64,000 nucleotides of DNA from Syngnathus acus (Eukaryota > Chordata > Actinopteri > Syngnathiformes > Syngnathidae). The stretch is from positions 10,603,000 through 10,666,999 of the forward strand of contig NC_051098.1 in NCBI RefSeq assembly GCF_901709675.1, read 5' to 3'. This document shows positions 1-11,630 of this stretch, piece by piece. Every line of letters begins with the position of its first letter. Positions within the stretch are counted from its first letter, which is position 1. The notes below the pieces were generated by a model that saw nothing but the letters and a program-made list of their open reading frames with translations, did not search any database and was not told where the DNA came from. A program made the translations under genes and the position numbers.

Positions 1-105
1 GGGATTGAAGTCACGGAGGTGGTTGAAAAGCTCCTCTGTGCAAAAGATCTGCCCGGAGTTCCCAAAGACTCTGGATGTTGTGGGGCTGTCTTGGTTGACA
101 TCAGT
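1..105 (+). mobile_element. Decayed LINE reverse-transcriptase fragment
   Basis: Two plus-strand frames joined by a frameshift resemble a non-LTR retrotransposon RT that is very common in fish. Frame 1 gives EVTEVVEKLL, then after a short deletion frame 2 gives PEFPKTLDVVGLSWLTSV. Family members I know read roughly EVTEVVEKLL..PEFLKALDVVGLSWLTRL just upstream of the catalytic RT blocks. The copy is cut by the window edge on the left and stops near 105, where a simple ATGG-type repeat begins, so it is a dead fragment. The family assignment beyond 'LINE RT' is open. Confidence 0.75.
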
Positions 106-107
106 GG

Positions 108-165
108 TATGGACTGATGGATGGATGGAGAGAAACAAGATGGATGGTTGGATTATGAACTATGA
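108..165. repeat. Imperfect (ATGG)n simple repeat
   Basis: Repeated TGGA/ATGG tetramers, interrupted by GAGAGAAACAAG. Such tetramers often follow fish LINE/SINE tails; here they follow the LINE relic directly. Confidence 0.6.
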
Positions 166-3100
166 ACTTCAAACAATACAGCAATGCAGGCACAAGCAGT
201 AAATGCTTCACAGTTCGAAACCCACTTTTTTTCTTTCTGTCGCTTTTTCTCACCCGCATTCTCAATTACTGGTTGTCGCACTAATCTCCACAGGGAACAT
301 TACGCGAGTCGTTTCATGAGCGTAATTACAGAGCAATTACTGAGCAGGCCACTAACAAACTATTGTATTCTTTTTCCAGAGCTTGGTTATTAATAGCTTG
401 GGCAACAATGGCATCTACGTCATCCAAGTCCAGTCTGACCATCACATGCTCCCTCGCTTTCAATATTCATGTCACACTGAATAAAAGAAAAACTATGCAT
501 TTTTTCAAAAATAGGTTTTGTCAACCGTTCACTGACGCACTCATAATTCCATACTTACAAGTGCATCTGTACTGTCAAGAAGAGGTAAAATGTTTTACTT
601 AACCTGGAAATAATAATAAAAAAATAAGCAACATTAAAAAAAAAAAAATCCAGTCTTTATCAGCAATTTTATGAGGCCAAGGGCCACTATTCTTCTCCTC
701 AGGTCATAAATAAAAAGTTGCCATAATAATTTGTGAAAATAGGTCATAACAATGTTTAATTAACTTCAGTGTATGTACATGTTATCAAAAGATAACCCAG
801 GGAAACTACACAATGGCCTCGGGCTTTAATTTCCTGTCTAAAAATTTAACAAACAAATACCAGAATTACAATTTCAAATAGGATAAGGGTTCTAACTCGA
901 GCCACTTTTCATTTGTCATCAATTGAGATGAATCATTAAATAGCCATGCTGGAACCGCGATGGTTTTGTTCCCGCTTAAGGATCAATCATAAATTTACGT
1001 GTGAATGGTTGCATGCCTCGTGACTGACTGGCGACCAGTCGAGGGTGTAGTCAGCCTTTCATCCAAAGTCATCTGGCATCGCTGACACGACCCTGCATAA
1101 TAAAGAAAATGAATGAGTGGTCATAATGTTGCGGCTGCTCAAAGTAAAAAAACAACATTGCACATGTATTCAACTTTCCCGTTTGTTTATGAACCAGATT
1201 GTGTTTACAAGCTCATTTCTTTCCACCCAAGCTGTGGGACCACCTGTCAGTGCAAATGCATCACTTACAATATCTTTCTGACAACTATGGATTTTTTTTT
1301 ATTTTTATTTTTTTTTTTAAAACAAATGGATTTGGCTTATATCAGTGTTTACCCAGGGCCCAACTTCATCTTGTATCGATTTTGAGATTATAGCACTGTT
1401 AATCTCAATAGAGCTGCTGTCCAAGTAAACAAATATTATTTTAAAAGGCCTCAGTTCTACCACACGGGCAAAAAACATTCACATTGCAGCGATATTCATT
1501 AATGCCCTCTGCCATCATCTGACGTTGGTGCTGAGGTTGAATTCTCAGGTGTCATTTTCCCTTAAGTGAACATTCATCATCAACACAATACTCAGCAGTA
1601 TGTGAGTCTGCTCGCATGCAATAAAATGCATATTTTTGTGTGTCCACTTTACAGTCTTGAGAGACTTGGTTTATGCTGTATAATAATAATGAATTCCTGG
1701 AGGTTGTGGAGATTACCCGAGTCTGTAATTATGTTAGAAAATCAAAATCATTTTAAAGTGGAAACCACAGCCTGTTATGGTATACACATTAGAAATACAT
1801 AATCATGTTTGGAAAAAAGTCAAATGGAGTCTTACAGTATATCTCATCTCGTTGAAGACATGGTCACATGGAGTCTCGTCCCCAGATGATTTTCAAATTT
1901 TCTTGCATCTGCAAGGGTGATTTCCTGTTGCTATCCCCTCGCCATGTGTTTGCTTCTGTTCTTTTGGTAGCCCAGACACCTTATCTACCCTCATTGGGTG
2001 CTAAGAACCATGTAGACAAGAGTGATAATGTGCCAAGTCTGAAGATGTGTAAGGGAGGGCGGGGTGTGTGTGGGTTTTAAATGGATGATGAAGGGAAAGT
2101 AAAGAGGGTGATACGGCAGGTGAACTAAAAGGAGGCGAGTCTGTAGCGTCAGGAGGAATAAAGAGGCTGGGAGGAGAGGTGTCCCACTCGTAATCCTGTT
2201 AGAGAGGCCCAGATCAAGTTGGCATTAATGCTGCCACCTCTGAAGAGATTTTCCTGCATGCTTTTGAAAAGGTCTGCAACGCGCCTTAGATTTTCTCTAA
2301 TTGAATCCTGTTTCACTGTCACACTCGACCTGTTTCTTCTGTGCCCGTATTACTCAGGTAATTCACTTTAAGATTAAGATCGTTTGTTGGTTTGCCGATA
2401 TGAGCGTACTACAATATTGCTGGAGAAAAATGTCCGAGTCCATACAGTACAAAAAGTGTGACATAATTATTTCCTTTTAATTAAATTTAGCATTTTTTCA
2501 GTAAAAAAACAAACAAAATTATTGTCAGTTTTTTAGGGGAGAGGCTGGAACGGATTAATTGCAATTCCATTCATCTTAATGGGAAAAGATGATTTGAGTT
2601 AGTGCTTTGACTGACAAGTGTGGTCAAGGACAGAATAATACTCATATCTCAAGGCATAAATGGCTGCGCTCGTGGATTTAAAGTCTTATATATGCGCATT
2701 TGTTAAGACTATAATTTAGACAGAAACTAACCTTTCAACTCATCCGCAGTCGATCAAACAAACAGAAGCCGACATGAAAGAGTTCGTTCCCTCTCTACCC
2801 TGAAGCGCATTGCACCAATCAAAAATCATCGGCACAAAAACATTTCTATAAAGATGTCTCCAGGGATATGAATTCACAGAACATTAGGGTAAATGGAGTG
2901 TTGTTTTGATAATTGGCTTTCAAACCTCATTTCTCTCTATTTGTCTTTTCACCATTCATTTCTTTCTGTGCTTAAAGGATGTGTCCTTGTGTGCAATACC
3001 GCTGAAGGGATGGTTTCTGAGAAAATTCTAATATTGTGACTTGGCACTCTCTCTTTTACTATGAACACAAGTGTATTTCCACAAAAAAGTGTTGGAGCCT

Positions 3101-3954
3101 GAATGGACGCCACCAGTGGCTGGTTAGGGATGACTGTGGCCTTATCGTCACCAGCCGAGAAGCCCCTGGATCCCTTGGCTCATCACCAGGAAGCAGATTA
3201 CCTTCCTCCTTAATCTCTTTTTTTTTTTCCTGATGTACAGAGGGGCGTGTAATGATAAAAGCCCTGGACACCTTCCTTAAAAAGATCCACTTGGAGCCAA
3301 GCCTGAATGATTTATTGTCTTGGACCAGCTTTGTTAATGACTTTTGTCCAAAGTTCATAAATACCGATTATAATTCTATTTTTTTACTGTGCACTGATTT
3401 ATTTAAATTCTTGCTTAATTAAAATAGATTTCAGGGACAGAACATTGCACACTCCATTTTTAATGCCAACACTGAGACAACTCGAAAATGTCTGACCTCA
3501 CCCTTTCTTGAACTGGTGACTCCACTACATTTAATTCAGTTTCATATCAAATAACATTATATATTTTTTTGCTCATATACTACATGCAATTGAATCTTAT
3601 TTGTACATCACCGAATCTCCAAAGTATGATAGTGAGATGAGAAGCTATGGATGTTCCGTTTAACCTTTCGAAAGTAATAAATGACTATCCTATGGTCCAG
3701 TGGAAGCTCAATATAGTGGAATCTTGATTTAACGCACTAATAGAGAGAAAGGGTCATTCCTAAAGCTGATTGTCCGTTAAATTAAAGTACTATTTTTAAT
3801 GGCCTAAAAACACCCAGTACAGTACAAAATGTGGGATGTTGCATTACTGATAATAAGACAGTGTTCGAAAAAGTTCAAGTGTCTTTATTACAGGGAGGTA
3901 ACAAATAAAGCAGTAAAATACAAAAGAGCAAAAACAACGGGAATGAAGGAATGG
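166..3954. other. Intergenic AT-rich DNA, no gene recognised
   Basis: The open frames are short and none resembles a known protein or has plausible splice structure. Apart from the LINE/SINE tail at 1022-1116, it holds homopolymer tracts (A-run near 635-650, T-runs near 1290-1318). A less AT-rich stretch at about 2040-2340 could be conserved noncoding DNA, but nothing in the sequence alone proves that. Confidence 0.5.
1022..1116 (+). mobile_element. LINE2/SINE-type 3' tail fragment
   Basis: The stretch matches in outline the conserved 3' tail shared by many fish L2-like LINEs and their SINEs. It has ACTGGCGACCAGTCGAGGGT, a 'CGCC-type' block decayed to AGCCTTTCATCCAAAGTCA, CACGACCCT and a GAAAATGAATGAGT end. 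It is old and has no 5' portion that I can see. Confidence 0.7.
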
Positions 3955-4028
3955 ATCCACTACCATAAACTGTTACATTTACGTTTATATTATATTATCG
4001 ATGTGTATCGATGAATCGTTACACCCCT
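3955..4028 (+). mobile_element. 3' end of a hAT-like element, left of the telomere-like array
   Basis: The last 32 bp (3997-4028), ending CGTTACACCCCT, are identical to the last 32 bp of the complete element at 11,631-12,172 and lie in the same orientation. Further upstream only short blocks match (TTTACGTTTA), and no 5' terminus (AGGGGTGTAA) was found, so this copy is 5'-truncated or belongs to a diverged subfamily. The telomere-like array begins at the very next base. Confidence 0.65.
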
Positions 4029-4384
4029 AGTTTCAAACTACTTTTAGGGTTTCTAAGAATAGGGTTTCTAACTAGGCTTTCAAAACTAGGGTTAGGGTTT
4101 CCGACCAGGGTTTCCAAGGAGTTTTGCCATTGCTAATTAGGGTTTCAAACTAGGGTTAGGGTTTCCGACTAGGGTTTTAAACCAAGGTTAGGGTCACAAA
4201 CTAGGTTTTAAAGGTAGGCTTAAGGTTTCCAACGAGGCTTTCAAACTACTTTTAGGGTTTCTAAGATTAGGGTTTCTAACTAGGCTTTCAAAACTAGGGT
4301 TAGGGTCTTCGACTAGGGTTTCCAAAGTTAGGGTTAGGATTAGGGTTGGGGTTAGGGTTTCTAACTAGGCTTTCAAAACTAGGG

Positions 4385-4516
4385 TTAGATTTAGAGTTAG
4401 AGTTAGAGTTAGAGTTAGGGTTAGGGTTAGGGTTAGGGTTAGGGTTAGGGTTAGGGTTAGGGTTAGGGTTAAGGTTAGGGTTAGGGTTAGGGTTAGGGTT
4501 AGGGTTAGGGTTAGGG
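4385..4516 (+). repeat. Interstitial telomeric TTAGGG core, copy 1
   Basis: Four TTAGAG variants are followed by nine perfect TTAGGG hexamers, one TTAAGG, then seven more perfect hexamers. This is the longest pure vertebrate telomere tract in the array. Shorter equivalents lie at about 5675-5790, 6945-7043 and 8207-8303, where TTAGAG variants increase and perfect hexamers decrease. The last two higher-order copies lack this core. Confidence 0.9.
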
Positions 4517-4547
4517 GGATTTCCGACTAGGGTTTCCAAGGAGTTTT

Positions 4548-7500
4548 GCCATCGCTAATTAGGGTTTCAAACTAGGCTCAGGGTTTCCGACTAGGGTTTT
4601 AAACCAAAGTTAGGGTTTCAAACTAGGTTTTAAAGCTAGGGTTAGGGTTTCCAACGAGGGTTTCAAACTACTTTTAGGTTTTCTAAGATTGGGGTTTCTA
4701 ACTAGGCTTTCAAAACTAGGGTTAGGGTTTTCGACTAGGGTTTCCAAAATTAGGGTTAGGATTAGGGTTGGGGTTAGGGTTTCTAACTAGGCTTTCAAAA
4801 CTAGGGTTAGGGTTAGAGTTAGGGTTAGGGTTACTAACTAGGCTTTCAAAACTAGAGTTAGGGTTAGGGTTAGGGTTTCTAACTAGGCTTTCAAAACTAG
4901 GGTTAGGGTTTCCGACTAGGGTTTCCAAGGAGTTTTGCCATCGCTAATTAGGGTTTCGAACTAGGCTCAGGGTTTCCGACTAGCGTTTTAAACCAAGGTT
5001 AGGGTTTCAAACTAGGTTTTAAAGCTAGGGTTAGGGTTTCCAACGAGGGTTTCAAACTACTTTTAGGGTTTCTAAGATTAGGATTTCTAACTAGGCTTTC
5101 AAAACGAGGGTTAGGGTTTCCGACCAGGGTTTCCAAGGAGTTTTGCCATTGCTATTTAGGGTTTCAAACTAGGGTTAGGGTTTCCGACTAGGGTTTTAAA
5201 CAAAGGTTAGGGTTACAAACTAGGTTTTAAAGCTAGGGTTAGGGTTTCCAACGAGGGTTTCAAACTACTTTTAGGGTTTCTAAGATTAGGATTTCTAACT
5301 AGGCTTTCAAAACGAGGGTTAAGGTTTCCGACTAGGGTTTCTAAGGAGTTTTGCCATCGCTAATTAGGGTTTCAAACTAGGCTCAGGGTTTCCGACTAGG
5401 GTTTTAAACCAAAGTTAGGGTTTCAAACTAGGTTTTAAAGCTAGGGTTAGGGTTTCCAACGAGGGTTTCAAACTACTTTTAGGGTTTCTAAGATTGGGGT
5501 TTCTAACTAGGCTTTCAAAACTAGGGTTAGGGTTTTCGACTAGGGTTTCCAAAATTAGGGTTAGGGTTAGGATTAGGGTTGGGGTTAGGGTTTCTAACTA
5601 GGCTTTCAAAAGTTAGGGTTAGGATTAGGGTTGGGGTTAGGGTTTCTAACTAGGCTTTCAAAACTAGGGTTAGATTTAGAGTTAGGGTTAGAGTTAGAGT
5701 TAGAGTTAGGGTTAGGGTTAGGGTTAGGGTTAGGGTTAGGGTTAGGGTTAAGGTTAGGGTTAAGGTTAGGGTTAGGGTTAGGGTTAGGGGGATTTCCGAC
5801 TAGGGTTTCCAAGGAGTTTTGCCATCGCTAATTAGGGTTTCAAACTAGGCTCAGGGTTTCCGACTAGGGTTTTAAACCAAAGTTAGGGTTTCAAACTAGG
5901 TTTTAAAGCTAGGGTTAGGGTTTCCAACGAGGGTTTCAAACTACTTTTAGGTTTTCTAAGATTGGGGTTTCTAACTAGGCTTTCAAAACTAGGGTTAGGG
6001 TTTTCGACTAGGGTTTCCAAAATTAGGGTTAGGATTAGGGTTGGGGTTAGGGTTTCTAACTAGGCTTTCAAAACTAGGGTTAGGGTTAGAGTTAGGGTTA
6101 GGGTTACTAACTAGGCTTTCAAAACTAGAGTTAGGGTTAGGGTTAGGGTTTCTAACTAGGCTTTCAAAACTAGGGTTAGGGTTTCCGACTAGGGTTTCCA
6201 AGGAGTTTTGCCATCGCTAATTAGGGTTTCGAACTAGGCTCAGGGTTTCCGACTAGCGTTTTAAACCAAGGTTAGGGTTTCAAACTAGGTTTTAAAGCTA
6301 GGGTTAGGGTTTCCAACGAGGGTTTCAAACTACTTTTAGGGTTTCTAAGATTAGGATTTCTAACTAGGCTTTCAAAACGAGGGTTAGGGTTTCCGACCAG
6401 GGTTTCCAAGGAGTTTTGCCATTGCTATTTAGGGTTTCAAACTAGGGTTAGGGTTTCCGACTAGGGTTTTAAACAAAGGTTAGGGTTACAAACTAGCTTT
6501 TAAAGCTAGGGTTAGGGTTTCCAACGAGGGTTTCAAACTACTTTTAGGGTTTCTAAGATTAGGATTTCTAACTAGGCTTTCAAAACGAGGGTTAAGGTTT
6601 CCGACTAGGGTTTCTAAGGAGTTTTGCCATCGCTAATTAGGGTTTCAAACTAGGCTCAGGGTTTCCGACTAGGGTTTTAAACCAAAGTTAGGGTTTCAAA
6701 CTAGGTTTTAAAGCTAGGGTTAGGGTTTCCAACGAGGGTTTCAAACTACTTTTAGGGTTTCTAAGATTGGGGTTTCTAACTAGGCTTTCAAAACTAGGGT
6801 TAGGGTTTTCGACTAGGGTTTCCAAAATTAGGGTTAGGGTTAGGATTAGGGTTGGGGTTAGGGTTTCTAACTAGGCTTTCAAAAGTTAGGGTTAGGATTA
6901 GGGTTGGGGTTAGGGTTTCTAACTAGGCTTTCAAAACTAGGGTTAGATTTAGAGTTAGGGTTAGAGTTAGAGTTAGAGTTAGAGTTAGGGTTAGGGTTAG
7001 GGTTAGGGTTAGGGTTAGGGTTAGGGTTAAGGTTAAGGTTAGGGGGATTTCCGACTAGGGTTTCCAAGGAGTTTTGCCATCGCTAATTAGGGTTTCAAAC
7101 TAGGCTCAGGGTTTCCGACTAGGGTTTTAAACCAAAGTTAGGGTTTCAAACTAGGTTTTAAAGCTAGGGTTAGGGTTTCCAACGAGGGTTTCAAACTACT
7201 TTTAGGTTTTCTAAGATTGGGGTTTCTAACTAGGCTTTCAAAACTAGGGTTAGGGTTTTCGACTAGGGTTTCCAAAATTAGGGTTAGGATTAGGGTTGGG
7301 GTTAGGGTTTCTAACTAGGCTTTCAAAACTAGGGTTAGGGTTAGAGTTAGGGTTAGGGTTACTAACTAGGCTTTCAAAACTAGAGTTAGGGTTAGGGTTA
7401 GGGTTTCTAACTAGGCTTTCAAAACTAGGGTTAGGGTTTCCGACTAGGGTTTCCAAGGAGTTTTGCCATCGCTAATTAGGGTTTCGAACTAGGCTCAGGG

Positions 7501-10500
7501 TTTCCGACTAGCGTTTTAAACCAAGGTTAGGGTTTCAAACTAGGTTTTAAAGCTAGGGTTAGGGTTTCCAACGAGGGTTTCAAACTACTTTTAGGGTTTC
7601 TAAGATTAGGATTTCTAACTAGGCTTTCAAAACGAGGGTTAGGGTTTCCGACCAGGGTTTCCAAGGAGTTTTGCCATTGCTATTTAGGGTTTCAAACTAG
7701 GGTTAGGGTTTCCGACTAGGGTTTTAAACAAAGGTTAGGGTTACAAACTAGGTTTTAAAGCTAGGGTTAGGGTTTCCAACGAGGGTTTCAAACTACCTTT
7801 AGGGTTTCTAAGATTAGGATTTCTAACTAGGCTTTCAAAACGAGGGTTAAGGTTTCCGACTAGGGTTTCTAAGGAGTTTTGCCATCGCTAATTAGGGTTT
7901 CAAACTAGGCTCAGGGTTTCCGACTAGGGTTTTAAACCAAAGTTAGGGTTTCAAACTAGGTTTTAAAGCTAGGGTTAGGGTTTCCAACGAGGGTTTCAAA
8001 CTACTTTTAGGGTTTCTAAGATTGGGGTTTCTAACTAGGCTTTCAAAACTAGGGTTAGGGTTTTCGACTAGGGTTTCCAAAATTAGGGTTAGGGTTAGGA
8101 TTAGGGTTGGGGTTAGGGTTTCTAACTAGGCTTTCAAAAGTTAGGGTTAGGATTAGGGTTGGGGTTAGGGTTTCTAACTAGGCTTTCAAAACTAGGGTTA
8201 GATTTAGAGTTAGGGTTAGAGTTAGAGTTAGAGTTAGAGTTAGAGTTAGAGTTAGAGTTAGAGTTAGGGTTAGGGTTAGGGTTAGGGTTAAGGTTAGGGT
8301 TAGGGGGATTTCCGACTAGGGTTTCCAAGGAGTTTTGCCATCGCTAATTAGGGTTTCAAACTAGGCTCAGGGTTTCCGACTAGGGTTTTAAACCAAAGTT
8401 AGGGTTTCAAACTAGGTTTTAAAGCTAGGGTTAGGGTTTCCAACGAGGGTTTCAAACTACTTTTAGGTTTTCTAAGATTGGGGTTTCTAACTAGGCTTTC
8501 AAAACTAGGGTTAGGGTTTTCGACTAGGGTTTCCAAAATTAGGGTTAGGATTAGGGTTGGGGTTAGGGTTTCTAACTAGGCTTTCAAAACTAGGGTTAGG
8601 GTTAGAGTTAGGGTTAGGGTTACTAACTAGGCTTTCAAAACTAGAGTTAGGGTTAGGGTTAGGGTTTCTAACTAGGCTTTCAAAACTAGGGTTAGGGTTT
8701 CCGACTAGGGTTTCCAAGGAGTTTTGCCATCGCTAATTAGGGTTTCGAACTAGGCTCAGGGTTTCCGACTAGCGTTTTAAACCAAGGTTAGGGTTTCAAA
8801 CTAGGTTTTAAAGCTAGGGTTAGGGTTTCCAACGAGGGTTTCAAACTACTTTTAGGGTTTCTAAGATTAGGATTTCTAACTAGGCTTTCAAAACGAGGGT
8901 TAGGGTTTCCGACCAGGGTTTCCAAGGAGTTTTGCCATTGCTATTTAGGGTTTCAAACTAGGGTTAGGGTTTCCGACTAGGGTTTTAAACAAAGGTTAGG
9001 GTTACAAACTAGGTTTTAAAGCTAGGGTTAGGGTTTCCAACGAGGGTTTCAAACTACCTTTAGGGTTTCTAAGATTAGGATTTCTAACTAGGCTTTCAAA
9101 ACGAGGGTTAAGGTTTCCGACTAGGGTTTCTAAGGAGTTTTGCCATCGCTAATTAGGGTTTCAAACTAGGCTCAGGGTTTCCGACTAGGGTTTTAAACCA
9201 AAGTTAGGGTTTCAAACTAGGTTTTAAAGCTAGGGTTAGGGTTTCCAACGAGGGTTTCAAACTACTTTTAGGGTTTCTAAGATTGGGGTTTCTAACTAGG
9301 CTTTCAAAACTAGGGTTAGGGTTTTCGACTAGGGTTTCCAAAATTAGGGTTAGGGTTAGGATTAGGGTTGGGGTTAGGGTTTCTAACTAGGCTTTCAAAA
9401 CTAGGGTTAGGGTTAGAGTTAGGGTTAGGGTTACTAACTAGGCTTTCAAAACTAGAGTTAGGGTTAGGGTTTCTAACTAGGCTTTCAAAACTAGGGTTAG
9501 GGTTTCCGACTAGGGTTTCCAAGGAGTTTTGCCATCGCTAATTAGGGTTTCAAACTAGGCTCAGGGTTTCCGACTAGCGTTTTAAACCAAGGTTAGGGTT
9601 TCAAACTAGGTTTTAAAGCTAGGGTTAGGGTTTCCAACGAGGGTTTCAAACTACTTTTAGGGTTTCTAAGATTGGGGTTTCTAACTAGGCTTTCAAAACT
9701 AGGGTTAGGGTTTTCGACTAGGGTTTCCAAAATTAGGGTTAGGATTAGGGTTGGGGTTAGGGTTTCTAACTAGGCTTTCAAAACTAGGGTTAGGGTTAGA
9801 GTTAGGGTTAGGGTTACTAACTAGGCTTTCAAAACTAGAGTTAGGGTTAGGGTTAGGGTTTCTAACTAGGCTTTCAAAACTAGGGTTAGGGTTTCCGACT
9901 AGGGTTTCCAAGGAGTTTTGCCATCGCTAATTAGGGTTTCGAACTAGGCTCAGGGTTTCCGACTAGCGTTTTAAACCAAGGTTAGGGTTTCAAACTAGGT
10001 TTTAAAGCTAGGGTTAGGGTTTCCAACGAGGGTTTCAAACTACTTTTAGGGTTTCTAAGATTAGGATTTCTAACTAGGCTTTCAAAACGAGGGTTAGGGT
10101 TTCCGACCAGGGTTTCCAAGGAGTTTTGCCATTGCTATTTAGGGTTTCAAACTAGGGTTAGGGTTTCCGACTAGGGTTTTAAACAAAGGTTAGGGTTACA
10201 AACTAGGTTTTAAAGCTAGGGTTAGGGTTTCCAACGAGGGTTTCAAACTACCTTTAGGGTTTCTAAGATTAGGATTTCTAACTAGGCTTTCAAAACGAGG
10301 GTTAAGGTTTCCGACTAGGGTTTCTAAGGAGTTTTGCCATCGCTAATTAGGGTTTCAAACTAGGCTCAGGGTTTCCGACTAGGGTTTTAAACCAAAGTTA
10401 GGGTTTCAAACTAGGTTTTAAAGCTAGGGTTAGGGTTTCCAACGAGGGTTTCAAACTACTTTTAGGGTTTCTAAGATTGGGGTTTCTAACTAGGCTTTCA

Positions 10501-10724
10501 AAACTAGGGTTAGGGTTTTCGACTAGGGTTTCCAAAATTAGGGTTAGGGTTAGGATTAGGGTTGGGGTTAGGGTTTCTAACTAGGCTTTCAAAACTAGGG
10601 TTAGGGTTAGAGTTAGGGTTAGGGTTACTAACTAGGCTTTCAAAACTAGAGTTAGGGTTAGGGTTTCTAACTAGGCTTTCAAAACTAGGGTTAGGGTTTC
10701 CGACTAGGGTTTCCAAGGAGTTTT
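4548..10724 (+). repeat. Five consecutive higher-order repeat copies
   Basis: Copies run 4548-5820, 5821-7075, 7076-8336, 8337-9530 and 9531-10,724, counted from the GCCAT of the anchor phrase. Each contains a 389-bp unit, two 208-bp units and one closing unit. The closing unit is 450-468 bp with a TTAGGG core in the first three copies and a plain 389-bp unit in the last two. Confidence 0.85.
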
Positions 10725-11630
10725 GCCATCGCTAATTAGGGTTTCAAACTAGGCTCAGGGTTTCCGACTAGCGTTTTAAACCAAGGTTAGGGTTTCAAAC
10801 TAGGTTTTAAAGCTAGGGTTAGGGTTTCCAACGAGGGTTTCAAACTACTTTTAGGGTTTCTAAGATTAGGATTTCTAACTAGGCTTTCAAAACGAGGGTT
10901 AAGGTTTCCGACCAGGGTTTCCAAGGAGTTTTGCCATTGCTATTTAGGGTTTCAAACTAGGGTTAGGGTTTCCGACTAGGGTTTTAAACAAAGGTTAGGG
11001 TTACAAACTAGGTTTTAAAGCTAGGGTTAGGGTTTCCAACGAGGGTTTCAAACTACTTTTAGGGTTTCTAAGATTAGGATTTCTAACTAGGCTTTCAAAA
11101 CGAGGGTTAGGGTTTCCGACCAGGGTTTCCAAGGAGTTTTGCCATTGCTATTTAGGGTTTCAAACTAGGGTTAGGGTTTCCGACTAGGGTTTTAAACAAA
11201 GGTTAGGGTTACAAACTAGGTTTTAATGCTAGGGTTAGGGTTTCCAACGAGGGTTTCAAACTACTTTTATGGTTTCTAAGATCAGGGTTTCTAACTAGGC
11301 TTTCAAAACTAGGGTTAGGGTTTCCGACCAGGGTTTCCAAGGAGTTTTGCCATCGCTAATTAAAGTTTCAAACAAGGGGTAGGGTTTCCGACTAGGGTTT
11401 TAAACCAAGCTTAGGGTTACAAACTAGGTTTTAAAGCTGTTAGGGTTTCCAACGAGGGTTTCAAACTACTTTTAGGGTTTCTAAGATTAGGGTTTCTAAC
11501 TAGGCTTTCAAAACTAGGGTTAGGGTTTCCGACCAGGGTTTCCAAGGAGTTTTGCCATTTCTAATTAGGGTTTCAAGCTAGGGTTAGGGTTTCCGACTAG
11601 GGTTTTAAGTCAAGGTTAGGGTTACAAACT
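10725..11630 (+). repeat. 208-bp monomer tail of the array
   Basis: After the last higher-order copy the anchor recurs at 208, 208, 208 and 205 bp with no 389-bp unit. The monomers toward 11,630 carry more substitutions (for example TTAAAGTTTC, AAGGGGTAGGG, a short deletion near 11,440). This is the pattern expected of the less homogenised edge of a satellite. Confidence 0.8.

Larger units (their letters stand above)
4029..11630 (+). repeat. Telomere-like satellite array with higher-order repeat
   Basis: About 7.6 kb of tandem sequence made almost wholly of CTAGGGTTT-, TTAGGG- and GGGTTTC-type words. Using the phrase GAGTTTTGCCAT as an anchor (26 occurrences), spacings are 422, then [389, 208, 208, 468], [389, 208, 208, 450], [389, 208, 208, 456], [389, 208, 208, 389], [389, 208, 208, 389], then 208, 208, 208, 205. 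So a 208-bp monomer, a 389-bp derivative and a telomere-core unit of 450-468 bp form a higher-order repeat of 1273, 1255, 1261, 1194 and 1194 bp. Copies are nearly identical, which implies recent amplification or homogenisation. The G-rich strand is the plus strand, pointing toward sphkap. Open frames inside (NPNP.. on minus, GLGL.. on plus) are a by-product of the hexamer and are not genes. Confidence 0.95.

Noticed and set aside
1-165. Last exon of PID1, the human neighbour of SPHKAP
   Set aside because: The translation matches a fish LINE reverse transcriptase and shows no similarity to a PTB domain.
4300-10716. Many short open frames rich in NPNPNP (minus) or GLGLGL (plus) as proteins
   Set aside because: They follow mechanically from the telomere-like hexamer, which lacks stops in one frame per strand, and they have no start-site, splice or codon-use support.
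4029-11630. CRISPR-like array
   Set aside because: The sequence is a contiguous tandem satellite in a vertebrate genome. Units differ only by decay, and there are no unique spacers or cas genes.
4029-11630. A true chromosome end or telomere
   Set aside because: Unique single-copy sequence continues on both sides and conserved synteny follows, so the tract is interstitial.
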